Below, piece after piece: positions 11,286-22,217 of a stretch of DNA of 64,000 bases. Under the pieces are notes generated by a model that saw only the letters and a program-made list of their open reading frames with translations, did not search any database and had not been told where the DNA came from. The DNA lies in contig JAVGWX010000003.1 of the NCBI GenBank assembly GCA_036924085.1, forward strand, positions 118,242,264-118,306,263, in the 5' to 3' direction. A program made the position numbers and the translations under genes. Source of the stretch: Ariolimax columbianus (Eukaryota > Mollusca > Gastropoda > Stylommatophora > Arionidae). Positions within the stretch are counted from its first letter, which is position 1; the number at the start of each line of letters is the position of its first letter.

Positions 11286-11640
11286 ACCGTCTGGTCAGAC
11301 AAAACATACTGATTGGACTAATTTAATCAGGGTCAGGTGAAATATACCGAGCAAAACACCCAATTCACTTTCATGCAGGTATCCATAGAAACAAGATATT
11401 GCATGGCAATATGGCTCACGAGGGGGAGAACCGATGTGATTCCCCATAGTAGTGAGCGAAACGCACATAAAGCCAAGCGAAGCACAACAGCCTTGAAAAC
11501 TCAGGTCCGCCTTCATCAGCACGCTGGTGATGTGAGTAAAGCTTTTGCATCCCGCCATTTAACGCCTTTTTCAGGGCGCACAGAAAAGTAAACATTCTCA
11601 CTGTGCTGTGGGCATTCAACAACAACAAAACAACAACAAC
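11284..11640 (+). mobile_element. S1 SINE-like element, copy A
   Basis: It starts CGTCTGGTCAGACAAAACATACTG with one short head repeat. The conserved core follows (GTAGTGAGCGAAACGCA, CATCAGCACGCTGGTGATGTGAG, GGGCGCACAGAAAAGTAAAC, TGTGGGCATTCAACAACAAC), and the (CAA)n tail closes it. The same order occurs at 21.3, 38.4, 48.2, 49.8, 57.4 and 61.4 kb. Confidence 0.85.
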
Positions 11641-11686
11641 CATTACTTGATCGTTGGAACTTTTGGAATGAAATTCAGCAACATAT

Positions 11687-11960
11687 AAGTTGATCGTGAG
11701 CCTCACCGGACTAGAAACATAGCATCAGTTGATCGTGAGCCTCACCGGACTAGAAGCATAGCATCAGTTGATCGTGAGCCTCGCCGGACTAGAAGCATAG
11801 CATCAGTTGATCGTGAACCTCACCGGACTAGAAGCATAGCATCAGTTGATCGTGAGCCTCACCGGACTAGAAGCATAGCATCAGTTGATCGTGATCCTCA
11901 CCGGACTAGAAACATAGCATCAGATGATCGTGAGCCTCACCGGACTAGCATCAGTTGATC
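11687..11960. repeat. 39-bp minisatellite, 7 units
   Basis: The unit is GATCGTGAGCCTCACCGGAC plus TAGAAGCATAGCATCAGTT. The last unit is shortened by loss of the AGCATA block. Confidence 0.97.
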
Positions 11961-12689
11961 GATGAAGAAGATTACGTTTCTAGGGCTTAATTTCAAACCC
12001 AATAGCGTACTCCACATTGAGCAAGTGTGTGATCTATTTCAATAGTTAAGTGTGAAACGCCATGAGTTGGAGAATCATCTACCCTAGAGAAGTTAGACAG
12101 AACGGCTAGTCACCTCGTGCGGCACGCTCTCAGTATGGCAGTGAACATATTCTTCTCTCAGGCATACACAAAGCCTTCCAGAAACTTAATCGAACGAGAA
12201 TCTCAGCTTAGGTTTGGCTACACAAATTATTTAGTATATTGTTGTTGCTGCTATCCAATAGTTGAGGAATTCTGTTCTTCGCAGCCTGATCCCATTGTTA
12301 TATAAATACAGGTCTTTTTCAGTTGTTACACCGTGCCATACGGTGTATTCGCATTTTTCGGCGGCACTTGTCAGAATATTTTCCTCATGTCTGCAAGTAC
12401 TTTGCACTCGATGAGTCTGGTCTATCAGTGTGAGAGCAATGTCTATTCAATGGCTAGTGCTGTGGGTTGATGCGGTGTAAGTAACTATTGACTCTGTCCT
12501 GTTCTGTTCTGTACTGAAAGTAGAGACTATGTTGGTCTTCTGTGTAGTCTGTGTATGTCATCATTTGTTTTTGGCTGTGTGACTTCGTGAAAAAACACTG
12601 CGACCTGATGTTCCGGTCGCCTATATGTTAAGCTATTATCCCGTGGTATTATTCATTAGGATTCGTTTAACTTTGTAGTCACTACGAGG
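11961..12689. other. Unassigned
   Basis: No convincing frame. It may hold the decayed 3' end of the antisense LINE that follows. Confidence 0.4.
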
Positions 12690-14200
12690 TAAATCTATTT
12701 GTTGTTTAGAGACTGCTTTCTTCGAGCCATTTCGTTTCCTTATATCTCGCAATGTCCAGGGATCCATTACAGGGTAACATTAAACGCGTGGGCTGGGATT
12801 ATTTTATTGATTGCCCTTCTTATTAAGAATAGCAGTTTGTTGTATGAGGTCGGCTTCAGTGCCTTCAGTACCAGCTTGGAGTTACTAAAAATCACTGTTC
12901 AGAGTCACCACTTCCCTTTACTCAAATCGGACGTTACAAATGTCAATGGCTGTTTTATAGTCTCTGCTTCAGCATTTGAACGGAGATTCGTCACATGCAT
13001 CACAAAACTCAAATAAGGATACATCCGGGTATCATAAATGGATGCCATAACCTGCAAACTAGGTAGATTTGAAAGTCATTCTATCCGTATAGAACAGGCC
13101 TGACGATGCTGGGTAGCTATAGACTGTCTCCTAGGAAAACCTCTTCAGGATGGTAGGTGTAGTGTCTTTGAATGGAAACCTTTTTTTATATGGTTTGTTT
13201 TAACTGGAAGGTATACATTTTACCTAGAATGTGCTCTATATAACTTGATTTCTAATTCTATTTCCTCTGGTAGATGGTGTATATGGTTTTTCTCTTTTGC
13301 TATAAAGTAGAGACAATTGCTTCATTCTTCTCTTTTGCTTCCAAGAGTCTATCTGTACCCTATTTGGGTGGCCATTTTTTTGTCTTTTATCAATGAACAT
13401 CAGTACATCAATGATCGTAAGTATCACATGTATTTTTAGTGAGGAGTTTGTTTATCAGCTCCCCGATTTGTTCTAGCGAATCGTTTGACTAGGTTTAATC
13501 AGCTGCATGCTGTAATCCCTAAGATTACAGATGTGTCTGTCATGTTTCAACTGTTTATCCAGTTTTAGTCTTAGATAAACTCACTGCACTCTGTTATTAG
13601 CAGTTCCCCATTCATTTTTATAAAAATGGACCTGTGTTACTTTATGAATGCGAGAAAGGATGGTGTATTCGGTTTTCTCTGTACGATTAATCTTTAGTTT
13701 CCGCAGTGTGCAGTATACTGAACTTATGAGTAGTCCTATATTGATCTAGGTGTTTGCCGAAAAGGACTATTTCTCCGTGATCCAGATGGCGAGATCATCA
13801 ACAAACGGTGCTTCTAAAAAGAACAATAAGATGTTTAGTCAGGCCATTCATGTAAATGATGAACAAGATGCAGTTTAGAGAAGAACTGTGTGGTAGTCCT
13901 TTTTCCAACGTTCTTTTACTTGAAGTTATGCCTGCAGCATTGGTATCTGGTGTTCTATTGTTAAGAAATGCCCCAATTCATTTCATCATATTTACCTCTA
14001 TTCCCATTTTCCAAATAGAAAAGGCCTTTTCTCAAGACCCTATCCTAGTCGTACTGTAAATCAATTCTTACGGCTAGCAAACTATTCCCTTCTAAGAATC
14101 CATTCATCTCACGCTGTGTAGACCGACTCATGAACCTTGCTTTGTTTCTTTCTATCAAGAATGTTTTAAGTATCCAGTATATGAGAAACTGATCTCAAAC
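12690..14200 (-). mobile_element. LINE family A, RT plus RNase H, antisense, heavily decayed
   Basis: Reading the minus strand from 14200 down, fragments in order match a Jockey/I-type ORF2: GKYDEMNWG, then NGLTKHLIVLF (near 13830), DLAIWITEK (near 13790), LKINRTEKTEYTILSR and VYLRLKLDKQLKHD. The RNase H region then has AGYGIHL and KTAIDICNVRFE (near 12920-12960). Stops and shifts occur throughout. It gives the fullest view of family A upstream of the RNase H tail seen in other copies. Confidence 0.7.
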
Positions 14201-14239
14201 ATAGGATTAACACATACCTATTGAAATGCCTAAGGACGT

Positions 14240-15005
14240 CTATGTTTTATAAAACCAAATCAACAATTGTCATATGAAATTTTATTCGGTCTATAAAACC
14301 GACACATCTCCCATGAGATTATCTGTATTGTATATACAATTAACAAATATCTGCTATTTTTTTTTCTAGATTTCTATACAATCAGCCCTGTGTTCTGTGA
14401 TATTTGCAATGTTCTATAAAGTGAACAAATCTCATAGGATCAAGTCTATATTTTATATAGCCAATAAACGTCATGTGATATATATATTCCTTGAATCCAT
14501 CATATGTTTTTTATATTCTGTAAAACTAACAAATTATGTTAGATATTTTCTATATTCCTTGAAACTAATATTGTTAGATTTGTTTCTATATTTCATAAAA
14601 CTAAATAATATTGTTAGATTGCTTCCACATTCTGTGGCACTAACTAATATTGTTGGATATCTTCTATTCAATAAGACTAACTAATATAGTTTGATATTTT
14701 CTATTCTATAGCACTAACTAATATTGTCGAACATTTTCTATTATATAGCACTAACTATAATTGTTGGATATTTTCCATATCCTAACAAAGTACGTACGTT
14801 TTAAAAAAAATATTAAATAACACCAACTAATATTGTCAGATTTATTTCTTGATTCTATGACACTAATATTGTTGAATATTTTCTATATCCTATAACACCA
14901 ACTAATATTGTTGAATATTTTCTATTCTATAACACTAGTTAATATTGTTGAATATGTTCCATATTCTATAACAATGGCTAACATTGTTGAATGTTTGACA
15001 TGCTT
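14240..15005. repeat. Degenerate AT-rich array, ~35-bp units
   Basis: About twenty imperfect units of ACTAACTAATATTGTTGGAT with ATTTTCTATATTCTATAAA-like spacers. Unit length varies from about 30 to 40. It looks like an old minisatellite. Confidence 0.8.
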
Positions 15006-15049
15006 TATAAAAGCACAAGTAATTCTCAAACTAAGTGTAGTTGTACAAT

Positions 15050-15345
15050 GTATTGTTGTTGTCATCCATCGTACCGAGTGAACTTTTGACGACGTTTCTT
15101 TGGTGATGGATTACAATGCCTCTTCTTAGATCCCGTGGCGTACTTGACAAGGTAGAGAGAGTCCTCCTGGCTGTAGTGTAATTTAAAGCTCCGCATTAAG
15201 CTCACCGTTATGATAATTACAGTGTCGATGCCCACCTTGTTGGCCAGACTGCTGGGACACACAATGTTTCCAGGAGCTCTACGAGAAAGTGAAGTGTTCG
15301 GCCAGGTCGTACTGGTTATCAACCAGATCGTTTCCCACGCATTCT
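15050..15345 (-). mobile_element. S1-related SINE-like element, divergent subfamily, antisense
   Basis: On the minus strand it has CTGGCCAACAAGGTGGGCAT, then ATAACGGTGAGC and a short (CAA)n tail (TTGTTGTTG at 15053-15061). The copy at 26.7 kb aligns over most of the length, and both match the S1 core GGCTAACGAGGTGAGGGATC and GTAGTGAGCG. Confidence 0.75.
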
Positions 15346-15737
15346 GACATTAAAAATAAATTATCAACACAATCGTCAAACAAACACTAAGCAATAGGTG
15401 CCAAACATGGACAAGAGACTTCCCCTTGAAGTGCCACGTATACTGGTTTAGGCTGTCATGTCGCTTCAAACACATTGTCACTAGTAATGTTTATCTGTTC
15501 TTGATATAATTTCACATACCACACTAATGTCCTCGGTTATCTCTTTATATTTTGCAGCAATTTAATTATGTAAATACGATTGTAAATCGTACAATGACTT
15601 TTACTTTCCCACTTATCACAACATGCCAACCTTCCATATTAAATAACTATATTCTTACCCTATGCCCATAATTGAACGTCTGTTGGAATCTTCTTTTTAA
15701 ATGCCTATTTAATTATTTACCCTATTATGTAAAGTTT
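15346..15737. other. Unassigned
   Basis: AT-rich sequence with no feature I can support. Confidence 0.5.

Positions 15738-15774
<37 letters not shown>
15738..15774. repeat. (ATC)n microsatellite
   Basis: Twelve pure ATC units, read as poly-His on the plus strand and poly-Met on the minus strand in chance frames. Confidence 0.97.
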
Positions 15775-16004
15775 GGCGTCTTAATCCCTGTAGACGATGC
15801 GCATGGTGCCCTGGGAGTTTTGTCGACGTCTGTAAAACTACACCACGGATAAACCCCACAATTTTTATATTTCTTTATTAATTGTAGATGATTCATTTTC
15901 ATATTGAAAACTATTGGAAATGAAATAAATTAACATAAAGACTAGTTCGTGGGTTACCGAGACTCTAAAGGAAGAGAAGAACAGCAACACTGTCGTATGT
16001 TAGG

Positions 16005-16030
16005 CAGGAGGTAAGAGACGACTAAGTTGT
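16005..16030 (-). repeat. Core motif TTAGTCGTCTCTTAC
   Basis: On the minus strand TTAGTCGTCTCTTACCTC matches TTAGTCGCCTCTTACGAC at 35024-35041. It may be the remnant of a shared SINE or LINE. The surrounding bases 15775-16204 are otherwise unassigned. Confidence 0.45.
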
Positions 16031-16204
16031 ATTGGACACAGGGCCGATTTCCTCATCCTGTATAATATAAAAGTGGACCTCTACTCCCCAGAGTACAAGA
16101 AGAGCGACTGAGTAATGAAGTAAGCAAACTACAGGATAGTGCATGACGTTAGTAACAGAAAACAACAAACCTTCTAGCCTGCGGCACTAGATACATGAAA
16201 CTAG

Positions 16205-16640
16205 AAGCTAGTCTAGAGCGTTAGAAAATATAAAACTATAGGTTAGTTTATTGCGTTAGAAATATAAAAATATTGGTTAGTTTATTGCGTTAGAAATATA
16301 AAACTATAGGTTAGTTTATTGCGTTATAAATATAAAACTATAGGTTAGATTGTTGCGTTAGAAATATAAAACTATAGGTTAGTTTATTGCCTTAAAAATA
16401 TAAAACTATAGGCTAGTTTATTGCGTTAGAAATATAAGACTATAGGTTAGTTTATTGCGTTAAAAATATAAGACTATAGGTTAGTTTATTGCGTTAAAAA
16501 TATAAGACTATAGGTTAGTTTATTTCCTTAGAAATATAAAACTAAAGATTAGTTTATTGCGTTAGAAATATAAAACTACAGATTAGTTTATTGCGTTAGA
16601 AATATAAAATTATAGGTTATTTTATTGCGTTAGAAATATA
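16205..16640. repeat. 34-bp minisatellite, about 13 units
   Basis: The unit is TATAAAACTATAGGTTAGTT plus TATTGCGTTAGAAA, with point changes between units. Confidence 0.97.
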
Positions 16641-17149
16641 CAATGATTGGAGATACACGAAGAATCAGATTAATAAAGTAACAGCTTCTATACTTCCTTG
16701 AATTGTTTAGGTTATATCTGTAACACGGTACATCTTGTTCAAACATGGACAACGGTGTAGGTCGCATGCCCTTTATAGATTAGATGGGCACAGAATAGAA
16801 TGGATAAGACACTTGATCAGATTAAAAACAGACCTACATTTGTCGTTCATCCTCCCTGTTAGTTTCTCCTCGCTCTGGAGACAAACATTTAGACAGCAGC
16901 AGAGATAACACTTTAAGGTCAAGGATCTTTACCTTTGTTGAACAACACCACCAACGATTAGAAACAAATAACGCCATTGTTTCGTGTCGGAACATCTATC
17001 AAGCCCTGAATAGTGAAACAAGACAAAATAAAAATGTTCGGTTGTTTCATGATAAGAGAACTGATCAATGACCTCAATGCGCCCGTGGCAATAGCAGAGT
17101 TGGCAATTTGTTACACAACACGACAAAGTCCACAATGCAAATATATATT
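16641..17149. other. Unassigned
   Basis: No sustained frame, repeat or element recognised. Confidence 0.5.
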
Positions 17150-17290
17150 TATATGTGTGTGTGTGTGTGAGTGAGTGTGTGAGTGTGTAAGTGTGTGTGT
17201 GTCTGTTTCTGTGTGTGTGTGAGTGTGTGTCTATGTCCCTCTTTGTGTTGGTGTGTGTGTGCGTGTGTGTGTACTGTGTGTGTTATGTGA
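17150..17290. repeat. (GT)n microsatellite, interrupted
   Basis: GT-rich run with GTGAGT and CTATGTCCCT interruptions. Confidence 0.95.
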
Positions 17291-17697
17291 CATGTACATT
17301 CAACGTTAGCGCTGCACATGGACTAATATAGAGGGTATACTAATATAGACAAGTATTACTCAGACACAGAGACAGAACAAAATCATGAACGAATCTCACG
17401 TTAGCTTACCAAAACGCTCTCACCAGGGACAATCAATAAAACAAATAAAACGACTAACACATCACAGCATCAACAGTGAACACGAATGGTATTTAACCTA
17501 ACGAGGATCGCTTGTATCTGAACATTTCATGGAAACTGCAGCTACCCACACTGCATGGCAACAGAAATGGACAGAGACAGCAAATTTAGTTATGAAAGGA
17601 GTCACAGAAAATGGCGACTCGAGCTACTGATTGAATAACAAACCCCCGCCCTCCTATAATCTAGGCCATTGTCATGAAGTACTTTATTTTAGTTAGT
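17291..17697. other. Unassigned
   Basis: No feature recognised. A short (TTAG)n run follows at 17698-17728. Confidence 0.5.
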
Positions 17698-18250
17698 TTT
17701 CTAGTGTAGTTAGTTAGTTAGTTAGTTTTCTTTCCACTTGTGCCGTTTAGCGTCGTGGAGAGCTTGAGTCGTCTATCCTGCGCCAAGTGCGTTGCGTCGG
17801 TCAATGTGACCCCTAGATCTTACTCTAATGTCATCTATCCACATACCTCGCGGCAGCCCCCTTGCCCTGTAGCCAGATCTACCAGCGCTGTAAGCCATCA
17901 GTGGAAGATAATGAGGGTGCATTCTCATGAGATGCCCAAACCAACTTATTTTCTGCCTGGAAATGTATTCGGCACAAGACGTAGTGCCGACGTACTTTGA
18001 ATGTCGCCGTTCCGCATTCTGTCTCTTCTGGTAACACCGATGACTTTCCTAAAACACTTCATTTCACAAGTCAAAATTCTGCTCTCGCACGCCCTTGACA
18101 GAGGCCATGTTTTGCACTGGTAGCACAAAATCGGCATAAATATACTGTTTATCAGCTTTTGCTTTGTTGCCAAACCAATGCTCGGGTGTCTAAGCGATGG
18201 CTACATCTCATAAGTCAATGCAGATGCTTTCTGGCACCTTGTCTCGATTT
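17698..18250 (-). mobile_element. LINE (D type) RT C-terminal end, antisense
   Basis: The minus frame 17946-18173 reads KLINSIFMPILCYQCKTWPL and then RKVIGVTRRDRMRN. This is the LLYGCETWTL and RILGVSWRDRVRN region after the RT core of endonuclease-type LINEs. Downstream on the minus strand, after a frameshift near 17945, THLAQDRRLKL marks the end of ORF2. The (TTAG)n run at 17698-17728 lies where a 3' tail would be. Confidence 0.75.
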
Positions 18251-18289
18251 CCCTGTAGATCCTACCGTCTGCCGAAAAAATGTGCTTTA

Positions 18290-18395
18290 TTTTACCTGTG
18301 CATTTTCAAGTTCAAGTAAAGCATTTTAGTGGTACTTTGATTGCAGAGCATCAGACATCTGAAGTCGTACTTTACATCATAACTGATGGACTGTA
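18290..18395. repeat. Segment shared with 21695-21795
   Basis: Both loci carry AAGTTCAAGTAAAGCA/AAGTTCAAGTGAAGCA and GACATCTGAAGTCGTACTTT, in the same orientation. This is a dispersed repeat of about 100 bp of unknown type. Confidence 0.7.
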
Positions 18396-18784
18396 AATGT
18401 TTTTCTTTGATCAAGCATCAAGTAAGGAGATAATGATGTTGATTGTGAAACATCTTCATTTTAACATTCTGACTGATCTTGATATTTTGGTTTACCATAC
18501 TATCCCATTCCCGATCTCTCACTATTTCAGTTTTATGACATTAAATGAGAACACGTGACTTCTGAAACATACGATATAGCTCAATGTTTAGCAGAACACA
18601 AAGCGCTACACAAATGTAATAATTCGTGTTTATCATTCACCCGAGCTGTTTCCGGGGCAAACATAATAGGCCGCTTGTTTCCTTCTTTGCGTGGTATAAG
18701 AGATTGTAAATGGGTTTTTAAACCTCATCATTGCTACAAAATCGCACTGGAATGAAGTTTTTCAGCAATGAAAGTAACCTAGGA

Positions 18785-19085
18785 CATATAAAACATAACT
18801 TGACGTCTTTATACTAGTTTAGAAGACTGCAGAGTATGTATACAATCAGTTTCTTTTACATTTCCTTGATCTAAAAACTATGCGCATCCAATCTATTCTT
18901 GAATGGATTCATTGACCATGCCTCCACTATTTCATGTGGCGCTGTGACCAAAAAATATTTCCTAATATCTAATCTGGACCTTTCTTTAATTAATTTGTAT
19001 GGGTGTAATGAAGTCAGTTCTATAAGCCATTTTCTATTTGTATGTTTGTGGGAGCCAAATACACGGTTGAAACTATGACTCACTA
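18785..19085 (-). mobile_element. CR1-like LINE 3' end, antisense
   Basis: The minus strand reads ERSRLDIRKYFLVTAPHEIV and then NPFKNRLDAHSF. It ends in the same 3' UTR as the copies at 6.0 and 63.7 kb (ACTCTGCAGTCTTCTAAACT, TATAAAGACGTCAAGTTA). Confidence 0.88.
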
Positions 19086-19649
19086 AATGGGCAGGCGAGG
19101 AAAGTCAATTTTATCACCTTTTATTATTTACAAACTATCACAAATAGTTATTAAAATATCTCGCGAAACGGAATAATGGTTTCGTGTAAACTACGAAAAG
19201 TAGACGCGAGGTGGCCGAAGAAAAAAGATGTTTTTTTCTTTTAACACAACGGCATATGGAAGGATGTTAATTACGATTCTGATCAACAGCTAAAGGTTCG
19301 CCAGTCGTTACGCACAGAACAGGATAGGATGTTACATGTACACTTATTTCACATAAATAAGCGCGAAACCAATAGGCACAAAAACAAGGTAATCTAGAGT
19401 AGAAGAATTGAATAGGACAATTTAGCGTCGAGACAGCTGGAACGATAATTTCAAGGCCAGATTCAAGTCTCCATCTAAAGTAGTCTAGAATAAATGGTCA
19501 GTATTTTATGTAGGCGCACTGATACACAATGACTTATTTTGTGTGTGCACATGTATTTATGAGGAGACTTCAAAAGAAAATATTAAAAGTGGGATAGAAA
19601 TGAGAAAATCCATGCCTTTGTATTTTAACTTGCTAATATGGCTGCTAAG
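19086..19649. other. Unassigned
   Basis: No feature recognised. The left end of the mariner that follows is not clear. Confidence 0.5.
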
Positions 19650-20017
19650 GATGTCATGCGGGTCCTGTACGTGCCAACGCGGTGCAGTTGAACAATATGA
19701 CGTCATAGTTGCATTTAAAAGATGCCGCCCCACTATTGACATGCACGAAAGAGAAGCAGCGTTTTATTATCCGTATTTTGAGAAGCAAAGGAGGTGAAAC
19801 CTATCGAAATTCATTGGTGAATGAAGGTCCAGAACGGTGATGCTGGCATTTCACTTCAGCAAGTGTATGAGTGGAGTAGGATGTACCAAAACGGCGCGAG
19901 TTCTGTTACAGAATGTTTATGACTGGGTCAGGCACACCGAGTAGTGACTCCCAGAATCGACTGCAGTCTTTGGCCGGCTCATAAAGGAAACATGACTGAA
20001 ATAAATTGCCGCTGATC

Positions 20018-20290
20018 TGGACATGTCAAAGCTCAGCACATTTGGGCATTAGTAAAGGTTCAGCACATCTGGACATCAGTCAAGGTTCAGCACATCTGGA
20101 CATCAGTCAAGGTTCAGCACATCTGGACATCAGTCAAGGTTCAGCACATCTGGACATCAGTTAAGGTTCAGCACATCTGAACATCAGTCAAGGTTCAGCA
20201 CATCTGGACATCAGTCAAGGTTCAGCACATCTGAACATCAGTCAAGGTTCAGCACATCTGGACATCAGTCAAGGTTCAGCACATCTTAAC
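20018..20290. repeat. 27-bp minisatellite inside the mariner, about 10 units
   Basis: The unit is AGGTTCAGCACATCTGGACA plus TCAGTCA. It begins where the transposase should read ADLDMS and repeats nine codons in frame. Confidence 0.96.
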
Positions 20291-20730
20291 GTCATCAAAA
20301 TGCAGCACACCACATTATCCATGATGTGCTGCAGTACCACAACGTGCCTGCAAGGTGGGTGCCTCGGTAGCTGACTCCAAAATAAAAACATTGACTTGTT
20401 CATTCCTGTCATTAACTTATGCGGCTCTTTGAAGCAAAGGTGATGGTGTCCTAGCAATAATTGTTACTGGTGATGAAACCTGGGTTCACTACCACGAGCC
20501 TAAAATGAAGAGAGCGATCAAGGAATGACTCCATCCATCCTCACCGAAATCTAATAAGTTTTGCAGGCACCAATACAATCTGCAGAGAAGGTTATGCTGA
20601 CTCTCTATTGGGAATACGTAAGGCGATATTTTAGAGCACTACATGACCAAGGAGAGCACTCTCACCAGTGCCACGTACACAGATCTTCTCAGAAATCATC
20701 GTCCACCCGCAATCAAATCCAAACGACGTG

Positions 20731-20897
20731 GATAATGCTCGACCCCATACTGTCCGTACAACCCGACAATGCTCGACCCCATATTGCCCGTACAACCTGA
20801 CAATGCTCGACCCCATACTGCCCGTACAACCCGACACTATTTGACCCCATACTGCCCATACAACCTGACCATGCTCGACCCCACACTGCCCGTACAC
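20731..20897. repeat. 34-bp minisatellite made of the mariner DNARPHTA codons, 5 units
   Basis: The unit is CAATGCTCGACCCCATACTG plus CCCGTACAACCTGA. It encodes the DNARPHTARTT block, in which the second catalytic Asp lies. At 34 bp the copies fall in successive frames. Confidence 0.95.
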
Positions 20898-21320
20898 CGG
20901 CTGCAACCATCGACGTCCTCTATTTTCATCGTCCACCACATCAGCCGTACTCACCATACCTATCCCTAAGTGGTGTCCACGCCTTTGAGCTACTAGAAGA
21001 GTCATTGTGATCAAAGACTTTCAGGTCCAATGAAGATGTCCAGCGTTTGGTTCATGAGTGGCGACCAAAATAATTTTTGGTTTTCTACAGGAATTCATGC
21101 ACTTTATAGACATTGGGAGGCTTCAACGCGATGTTAAACGCAGTGATGACTACGTCGAAAAATGCTACAGTTGTGTTTCACTTCCTTAAAATAAATGAAC
21201 CCCCCCAAAAATGTATTTTAAGGTATTCAATTAAAGCTCCCTCGTAGTTTGCTTTTCTTTATTTGTACTGATGTTGTCAACTTAACTGTTTGCTTGAGTT
21301 TTTGAAATAAATTATTTTGA

Positions 21321-21662
21321 GAAGGAAGACTGACGTCTGGTCACGCAAAGTATACTGATCAGACATGTTAGTCAGGGACACATTGGCCAATACCGTTACA
21401 TTGGCATCCTCGTATCCCTTCCTAGAAACGGGCTGTTTTCATGGCAGCTTGGCTAACAAGATGATGGATCGACGTGATCCCCTAAGTAGAGAGTGACACG
21501 CAGATGAAGTCAGGCATAGCACAACCGCTAGGAGGACCCCAGTTCACCTTCATCAGCACGTTCGGGATGTGAGGAAAGCTACTGCAACACTAACCTTCAT
21601 TTTCAGCAGGCACCAAAGAATAAACCTACTCGTTGTGGGCATTCGAAACAGCAATGAAACAA
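21321..21662 (+). mobile_element. S1 SINE-like element, copy B
   Basis: The head CGTCTGGTCACGCAAAGTAT has one repeat unit (CTGATCAGACATGTTAGTCAG). The core has GGATCGACGTGATCCC and CATCAGCACGTTCGGGATGTGAG. It ends GTGGGCATTCGAAACAGCAA with a degenerate tail. Confidence 0.87.
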
Positions 21663-21694
21663 CATCACCACACTCGATATATTTATTTTCGTTT

Positions 21695-21795
21695 TTCATG
21701 TATCTTTTTAAGTTCAAGTGAAGCAATTAGTGCCACTTTGGTTACAGAAGACATCTGAAGTCGTACTTTACAACATAACAGATGAAATATAAACG
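21695..21795. repeat. Segment shared with 18290-18395
   Basis: See the partner at 18290. The shared blocks are AAGTTCAAGTGAAGCA and GACATCTGAAGTCGTACTTT. Confidence 0.7.
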
Positions 21796-21821
21796 TTCTC
21801 ATAATCTTACAAGGATTTCTT

Positions 21822-22201
21822 CTTCTTCTTCTTCTTCTTCTTCTTCTTCTTCTTCTTCGTTCGTTCTCAATCTCCCGCTACCAAACCCTGAAAGGGTTTA
21901 AGTAGCAGAATGTAGTCCAGAGAACGGAATGCGTTGTGTCGTAGTTTACAGCTTGACTGCGATATTTGCACCTTTCGGTCCAACACATCCGACTTCAGCA
22001 ACCATTTTTTGAGTACCGGGTTAGCATTCCCTCTTCGATCCCTTTTCTTTAGCCAGTCTGTCCTGCTGCAGCCTGTTATCCAGGATCACCGCGTGGAGGT
22101 GTAGAAGTGTCTTGGCAGCTCTGGTTCGCTGTCCCTGACGCTAGCAGTCAGCTATTGGTCGCTGACCACTGCAGTTCATGCGCTGCTCAGCATCTTGATC
22201 C
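21822..22201 (-). mobile_element. LINE family B 3' end (or derived SINE), antisense, with perfect target duplication
   Basis: A long (TTC)n run (to 21858) is the (GAA)n tail seen from the other strand. The body matches the 3' segments at 0.7, 32.9 and 62.2 kb. A perfect 16-base direct repeat, CTTACAAGGATTTCTT, lies at 21806-21821 and 22202-22217, so both ends of the insertion are known. No frame is kept. Confidence 0.88.
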
Positions 22202-22217
22202 CTTACAAGGATTTCTT

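Larger units (their letters stand above)
19650..21250 (+). mobile_element. Decayed mariner transposon with internal minisatellites
   Basis: The N-terminal region reads PIEIHWRMKVQNGDAGISLQ and VYEWSRMYQNGASSVTE. The region after the first internal array has IIHDVLQYHNVPARWVPR (near 20305-20360). The first catalytic block TGDETWVHYHEP is intact (near 20466-20501). The DNARPHTA block is present but amplified (20731-20897). The third acidic block, usually YSPDLAPSDFH, reads YSPYLSLSGVH (near 20948-20980), so both usual Asp are lost. The end near 21150 reads DDYVEK. A terminal sequence AAAGCTCCCTCGTA is seen near 21245, but I could not find its partner on the left. Several stops and shifts make it inactive. 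Confidence 0.88.

Noticed and set aside
10765..11307. 180-codon minus-strand frame with repeated QAIQPSLLPTFKQYNHLF
   Set aside because: It is the 32-bp minisatellite read through three frames in turn; the ends fall in unrelated DNA and the S1 head.
15672..15881. Frame with a poly-His tract
   Set aside because: The tract is a pure (ATC)n microsatellite, and the remaining codons match nothing.
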